Source of the DNA: an uncultured Coriobacteriales bacterium | Lineage (GTDB): Bacteria; Actinomycetota; Coriobacteriia; Coriobacteriales; UMGS124 | DNA length: 5,372 nt | Assembly: GCA_934662525.1 (NCBI GenBank) | Contig: CAKUKJ010000193.1 | Coordinates: 1-5,372 of the forward strand | Reading direction: 5' to 3' | Part shown: piece by piece, positions 3,801 through 5,372 of the stretch | Layout of the letters: each line of letters opens with the position of its first letter | How positions within the stretch are numbered: the stretch's first letter is position 1 | Translations under genes and position numbers: made by a program | Notes under the pieces: model-generated | The model's database searches: none | What the model was told of the DNA's origin: nothing | The model's input: only the letters and a program-made list of their open reading frames with translations

Positions 3801-5372
3801 CACGACGGTTACGCAGAGCCCGGCAAGCGTCGAGGGCTACACGGCGGTTTCTGATGAGGCCAAGAGCGGCGTCGTGGGTACTGACGCATCGATTGATTTT
3901 GAGTACAGCAAAGACATCGATCCTGAGCTGTCCGTCGACGGTCCGACCGAGGTCGAGCAGTTCAGTACCATCAACCTGACGGCCACGTTGACCCCCGCTT
4001 CGAGCAACGGCACGTATGCGTGGTCCTCCAACAACGAGGGCATTCTCACCGTCGATCAGGACGGCACGGTCACCGGCGTCTCGCAGGGCACCGCAACGGT
4101 CACCGTCATATGGACGAGTGCCGACAGGAAGACGACCCTTACGGCCACGCATGATGTCACGGTCACACAGACCACTGCTGCGAGCGAAAACGGTAAGAAC
4201 ATCAAGTTCTATTACCTCAACGATCCCGACGGCGACCTCGACGGCATCAAGAACTTCAACGATTGGCAGTCTATCGGCACAGGTTCGGCGAACCTCACCG
4301 GGCTTAACGTTCCCGATGGCAACGACAACGGAAAGAATCCGATTTATGACCTCGAGGGCCGCATCGTTTCTTGGCCGAGCAGCTCTTATCCCAATATCCA
4401 GCGTGGTTCCGATGACTGGAACAAGATCTTTACCAACTACAAGAAGATTATCGAAGACCGCCTACCCGGCGTCAACGTGACCAGCGACGATGTCCGCTCC
4501 ATCACGCTCGTGCCGTACAAGCTCACGAGCAACAACGACGGCATCCATGTGGACTGTCGCGTGGTCATCGAGTGCAACGACGTCTATACCGTTACCTATT
4601 ATGTGCAGGATCCGACCGCCTCTGCCCCCGGTTATCAGGTTGTTGCCTCCAAGGCCGGTATTCGCGAGGGTCAGACCACGAGCATTTCCGACTTCGGCAA
4701 GAGCTTCCCGCAGACTAAGACGATCGACGGCGTCGAGTACACCTTCTCAGGCTGGTTCCTCGACTCCACCCTCACTCAGTCCGCCGAGATGCCCTATACC
4801 GTCGGGTCGAGCAACGTGACGTTCTACGCCAAGTACACTGCAGGGCGCCAGGTCCTGTACAACCTCAACGGTGGCTCGTGGAACAACGGTGCAGCTTCCT
4901 CGTACAAGGTCGAAGAGGGCCAGACCCACACGGTTCTCGGCGAGCCCACGCGCGAGGGCTATGACTTCATAGGCTGGACGGTCGAGGGTCTCGGCGACAA
5001 GACCGCGATTTCTAGCGGCGAAACGTTCACCATGCCCGACAACAACGTGACCATCACGGCAAACTGGAAGCAGAAGTCCGCCTCGGTCACCGTCAACTAT
5101 TACTGGGGCAACGAGGGCGATGCCTCAGCGGAGTTGCTTGGCTCCCAATCCTTGGGGGATGACTTCAAGGTCGGCGATGTCGTCCAGGCATCCGTTTATG
5201 CCAAGAATTTCACGGGCTATTCGCTTAAGCCCAACCAGAAGACCGCCCACTTGATCACCAAGGCAGGCGAGAACGTCGTCAACGTCTATTACTACAAGAA
5301 CGTGACGCTTACGGCGAATTCGAGCACCACGACATACGACGGCACTGAGCAGAGCGTGGAGGAGGGCTATAC
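676..5372 (+). CDS. giant secreted multidomain surface protein, 3' end missing
   Basis: 1565 codons are visible without a stop. ATG 676 is the first in-frame ATG after the stop at 604. Starting at ATG 742 (residue 23) would remove every basic residue ahead of the hydrophobic stretch. Order by residue: signal peptide 1-45 (cleavage after ALA); Ala/Glu/Gln-rich helix ~76-109; small beta domain ~112-199; acidic Pro/Ala linker ~200-283; Ig-like folds ~284-371 and ~373-466; beta-rich region ~467-573; domain X copy 1 ~582-707; Big2 ~712-789; X copy 2 ~796-928; B-repeat ~929-1012; MucBP-like ~1013-1078; Big2 ~1083-1166; X copy 3 ~1176-1302; B-repeats ~1303-1389 and ~1391-1466; MucBP-like ~1468-1542; YDG-type repeat from 1543. 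Proteins of this build stand out from the cell wall and serve as adhesins. The exact ligand cannot be told, and the wall anchor is out of view. It is secreted with high confidence; adhesion is inferred. Confidence 0.93.
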   Translation, partial: MSKEVKNEALRRTSEAPLSQKVMSAAMSALLVFSMWPTGATRALAEGFEGEPAEEAVETEYTAEDEGQAVYDDGTDAQAAAEAQAQADAAAQAEAERVAAEQAAAEAEASRQVNVGLDFANATIYYNGQAISAPATYVTVPVHAAFQFIVAPVAGYDLKSVKALVNGTETELYADAQGVYTIDEATLDSNVTLKVVTELTPQAEPAPAAEEVTAETVIENDSVAPEVAVDEEQAVEADEPASEVPATDEGTTDEAQEAAAEYAALTDDPVVATQAAADSIDMGSYELTTGNSQQVSFEGYTGCTHKWTSSDDSVASTGGSWDEGDVTRVEFKANSAGTATITDTITRWYQDENWQWVEAPVATLTYTVNVADPYATISGPSTIKLGDSATFTADTNTQIVAWKIDGEGKGCVSPNYLSTNDTSFTMSSDAGWNFNGDTTTVQISAVYSSGYSTYTSDPIDVTITKRSFYVGEAPTFADDEEHYWVPKLYDSDTDEEITTSVEGAYTIEYYKDGEYLGNQYDVKAKSDTAKLAGDIAHSLYGPGKYTVKVISSNGWAYLPGETTVDVSKDADQDENGYSEQPAYFYLANPATGGNSNDYTSWLYAGTGVILAPGNAEKGTTLEIGAGTIAAEPTYFADKTIELNGKVYSYDADGTGADGTYSIAWDSIKCAVRSSDSHTWGGESGQMEWLTPEGSLDWHVDGHVVLHDVWDEASLAISGDDTVEQFKDITLTTNANTTVTWTSSDSSIATIDANGKVMGVKEGTVTITATTVTSDGKTLTATHDVTVTKSSTGTDEAYLFFQNSPTADPDSGGTAEWLPSGGANDANLKVQLNLEGITINKGQINYDNVANRIVSWPDGSTGSSWVLPKDGAYSKYWNAIFKAWQSTLSAEQGTQIAEADVEEIVLHPYKMSHPNSYHLDCKVEVKCTKAVNAIFYLQDVSSSGYAQYDAATYKLTDGVAQVAAPSTNPDAEKTVDGVKYKFLGWYSDQACTQAVSFPQTVNSNASYYGKYVACDQSIQVNYYLESTQTPVAPSVTLSGYMKGTTVTQSPASVEGYTAVSDEAKSGVVGTDASIDFEYSKDIDPELSVDGPTEVEQFSTINLTATLTPASSNGTYAWSSNNEGILTVDQDGTVTGVSQGTATVTVIWTSADRKTTLTATHDVTVTQTTAASENGKNIKFYYLNDPDGDLDGIKNFNDWQSIGTGSANLTGLNVPDGNDNGKNPIYDLEGRIVSWPSSSYPNIQRGSDDWNKIFTNYKKIIEDRLPGVNVTSDDVRSITLVPYKLTSNNDGIHVDCRVVIECNDVYTVTYYVQDPTASAPGYQVVASKAGIREGQTTSISDFGKSFPQTKTIDGVEYTFSGWFLDSTLTQSAEMPYTVGSSNVTFYAKYTAGRQVLYNLNGGSWNNGAASSYKVEEGQTHTVLGEPTREGYDFIGWTVEGLGDKTAISSGETFTMPDNNVTITANWKQKSASVTVNYYWGNEGDASAELLGSQSLGDDFKVGDVVQASVYAKNFTGYSLKPNQKTAHLITKAGENVVNVYYYKNVTLTANSSTTTYDGTEQSVEEGY
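901..1002 (+). other. Ala/Glu/Gln-rich helical segment
   Basis: Residues ~76-109 are almost entirely A, E, Q and D, with an isolated R-V pair (97-98). They should form a long amphipathic helix or short coiled coil between the signal peptide and the first folded domain. Its codons (GCC, GAG, CAG, GCG) make the DNA very GC-rich, which explains the long antisense reading frame seen here. A spacer or stalk role is inferred. Confidence 0.6.
1009..1272 (+). other. small N-terminal beta domain, family not recognised
   Basis: Residues ~112-199. Alternating hydrophobic strands are visible: VNVGLDF, ATIYYNG, TYVTVPV, FQFIVAPVAGYDLKSVKALVNG, VYTIDE and VTLKVVTE. The pattern 'F.F.V....GY.L..V.A.VNG…L……Y.I' resembles B-repeat-type or Ig-like beta folds, with the GY-L step as anchor. 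No confident family assignment was made. It is followed by an acidic, Pro/Ala/Glu-rich linker of about 85 residues (to about position 1524) that is likely disordered. Confidence 0.5.
1525..2073 (+). other. two Ig-like domains (first Big2-like)
   Basis: Residues ~284-371 carry WTSSDDSVAS (307-316) and NSAGTATIT, the hallmark 'W.SSD.SVA…G.A.IT' of bacterial Ig-like group 2, with a long insertion before the last strand. Residues ~373-466 begin ISGPSTIKLGDSATFTA and end PIDVTITK, a second Ig-like fold without the SSD motif. Each has one visible cysteine (C303, C412). A beta-rich stretch (~467-573) with YTIEYYKDGEYLG and GPGKYTVKVIS follows and may be a third Ig-like fold. Confidence 0.6.
2419..2796 (+). 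repeat. domain X, copy 1 (divergent)
   Basis: Residues ~582-707. The start AYFYLANP aligns with the starts of copies 2 (AYLFFQNSP) and 3 (IKFYYLNDP). W601..AGTG aligns with W1197QSIGTG, and the end WHVDGHVVL aligns with IHVDCRVVI. It lacks the RIVSWP motif and the paired cysteines of the other copies. Divergence is strong, so the relationship is suggested by motif order rather than by overall identity. Confidence 0.5.
2809..3711 (+). repeat. module copy A: Big2 - domain X - B-repeat
   Basis: Residues ~712-1012. Big2 shows VEQF, WTSSDSSIATID, GTVTITA and LTATHDVTVT. Domain X (~796-928) shows RIVSWP (851-856), YWNAIF, DVEEIVLHPYK and HLDCKVEVKC. The B-repeat-like part shows TVDGVKYKFLGW with the closing SYYGKYV. 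The whole order recurs in copy B (3922-4842), with diverged DNA but the shared 13-mer GTCGAGCAGTTCA. This indicates an old internal duplication. Confidence 0.75.
3712..3909 (+). other. MucBP-like segment between the two modules
   Basis: Residues ~1013-1078. IQVNYYLEST is followed by V.LSGYMKGTTVT, the VEGYT step and a closing IDFEYSK. This follows the mucin-binding-protein-like order 'V.V.Y……G….GT.V……GY……..F.Y'. It is weaker than the Big2 calls and could be a beta segment of the B-repeat superfamily. Confidence 0.45.
3922..4842 (+). repeat. module copy B: Big2 - domain X - B-repeat
   Basis: Residues ~1083-1389. Big2 shows VEQF, WSSNNEGILTVD, GTATVTV and LTATHDVTVT. Domain X (~1176-1302) shows RIVSWP (1229-1234), DWNKIF, DVRSITLVPYK and HVDCRVVIEC. 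The B-repeat (~1303-1389) shows TIDGVEYTFSGW and VTFYAKYT. Each motif sits in the same order and nearly the same spacing as in copy A. Confidence 0.75.
4846..5073 (+). repeat. Listeria-Bacteroides (InlB-type) B-repeat
   Basis: Residues ~1391-1466. YNLNGGSWNNG, EEGQTHTVLGEPTREGYDFIGW, and the closing FTMPDNNVTITANWK are a textbook copy of this family (PF09479 type): 'Y..NGG……PTR.GY.F.GW………NVT..A.W'. It is the third and best-conserved B-type repeat of the protein. Known family role: beta-rich stalk units in surface proteins. Confidence 0.9.
5077..5301 (+). other. second MucBP-like segment
   Basis: Residues ~1468-1542. SVTVNYYWGNEGDASAELLG begins it, FKVGDVVQASVYAKNFTGYSL is the centre, and NVVNVYYYKN closes it. 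This matches the MucBP-like order of the earlier segment and links the B-repeat to the next repeat type. Confidence 0.5.
5302..5372 (+). other. start of a YDG/MBG-type repeat, cut by the edge
   Basis: Residues 1543-1565. LTANSSTTTYDGTEQSV is the recognisable opening of repeats of the form 'TANS….YDG….' found in tandem in large surface proteins of Gram-positive gut bacteria. More copies and the wall anchor probably follow beyond the window. Confidence 0.6.

Noticed and set aside
2740..4152. Long antisense reading frame of 470 codons
   Set aside because: It is opposite clearly recognisable Big2 and X domains. The product is Arg/Gly/Val/Leu-rich without motifs, and no start-site context was seen.
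2809..4842. Recent DNA-level tandem repeat or mobile insertion in the surface gene
   Set aside because: The two module copies match in protein motifs but share only short DNA words, so this is an old duplication. No transposase or insertion ends are present.

Overview
The window holds two protein-coding genes on the + strand. Both are cut by the window edges, and a 269-bp intergenic leader lies between them. The moderately high GC, the long lysine/arginine-led signal peptide and the repertoire of surface repeats (Big2-type Ig folds, Listeria-Bacteroides B-repeats, MucBP-like strands and the start of a 'TANS…YDG' repeat) suggest a gut or oral Gram-positive actinobacterium of the class Coriobacteriia (Collinsella/Olsenella type). 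This placement rests on family resemblance only, with no marker gene in view.

Left edge (2-406): the C-terminal ~134 residues of a small all-helical HEPN-domain protein. Its true start lies off the window. Proteins of this type usually sit beside a nucleotidyltransferase (MNT) gene in two-gene modules, but the partner, if any, would be to the left and cannot be seen.

Intergenic leader (407-675): this begins with nothing recognisable, passes an A-rich tract (489-520), then becomes dense in symmetry. It contains a 12-bp inverted repeat at 551-562/620-631, a TACAAT -10-like hexamer, the palindrome CCATATATGG, a TAGGGA/TCCCTA hairpin and a GC-rich hairpin (639-654) just before the start of the large gene. 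It could be a structured 5' leader or a DNA-level switch upstream of a surface protein.

Rest of the window (676-5372): one uninterrupted reading frame of 1565 codons with no stop. It encodes the N-terminal part of a giant secreted, multidomain surface protein. The order is: signal peptide, Ala/Glu/Gln-rich helix, small beta domain, acidic Pro/Ala linker, two Ig-like domains, a beta-rich domain, an unrecognised domain X (copy 1), then two tandem copies of [Big2 - X - B-repeat], a further B-repeat, MucBP-like segments, and the start of a YDG-type repeat at the right edge. The C-terminal anchor (a sortase signal or other) is outside the window. The large antisense reading frames are GC-driven shadows of this gene and are not annotated.
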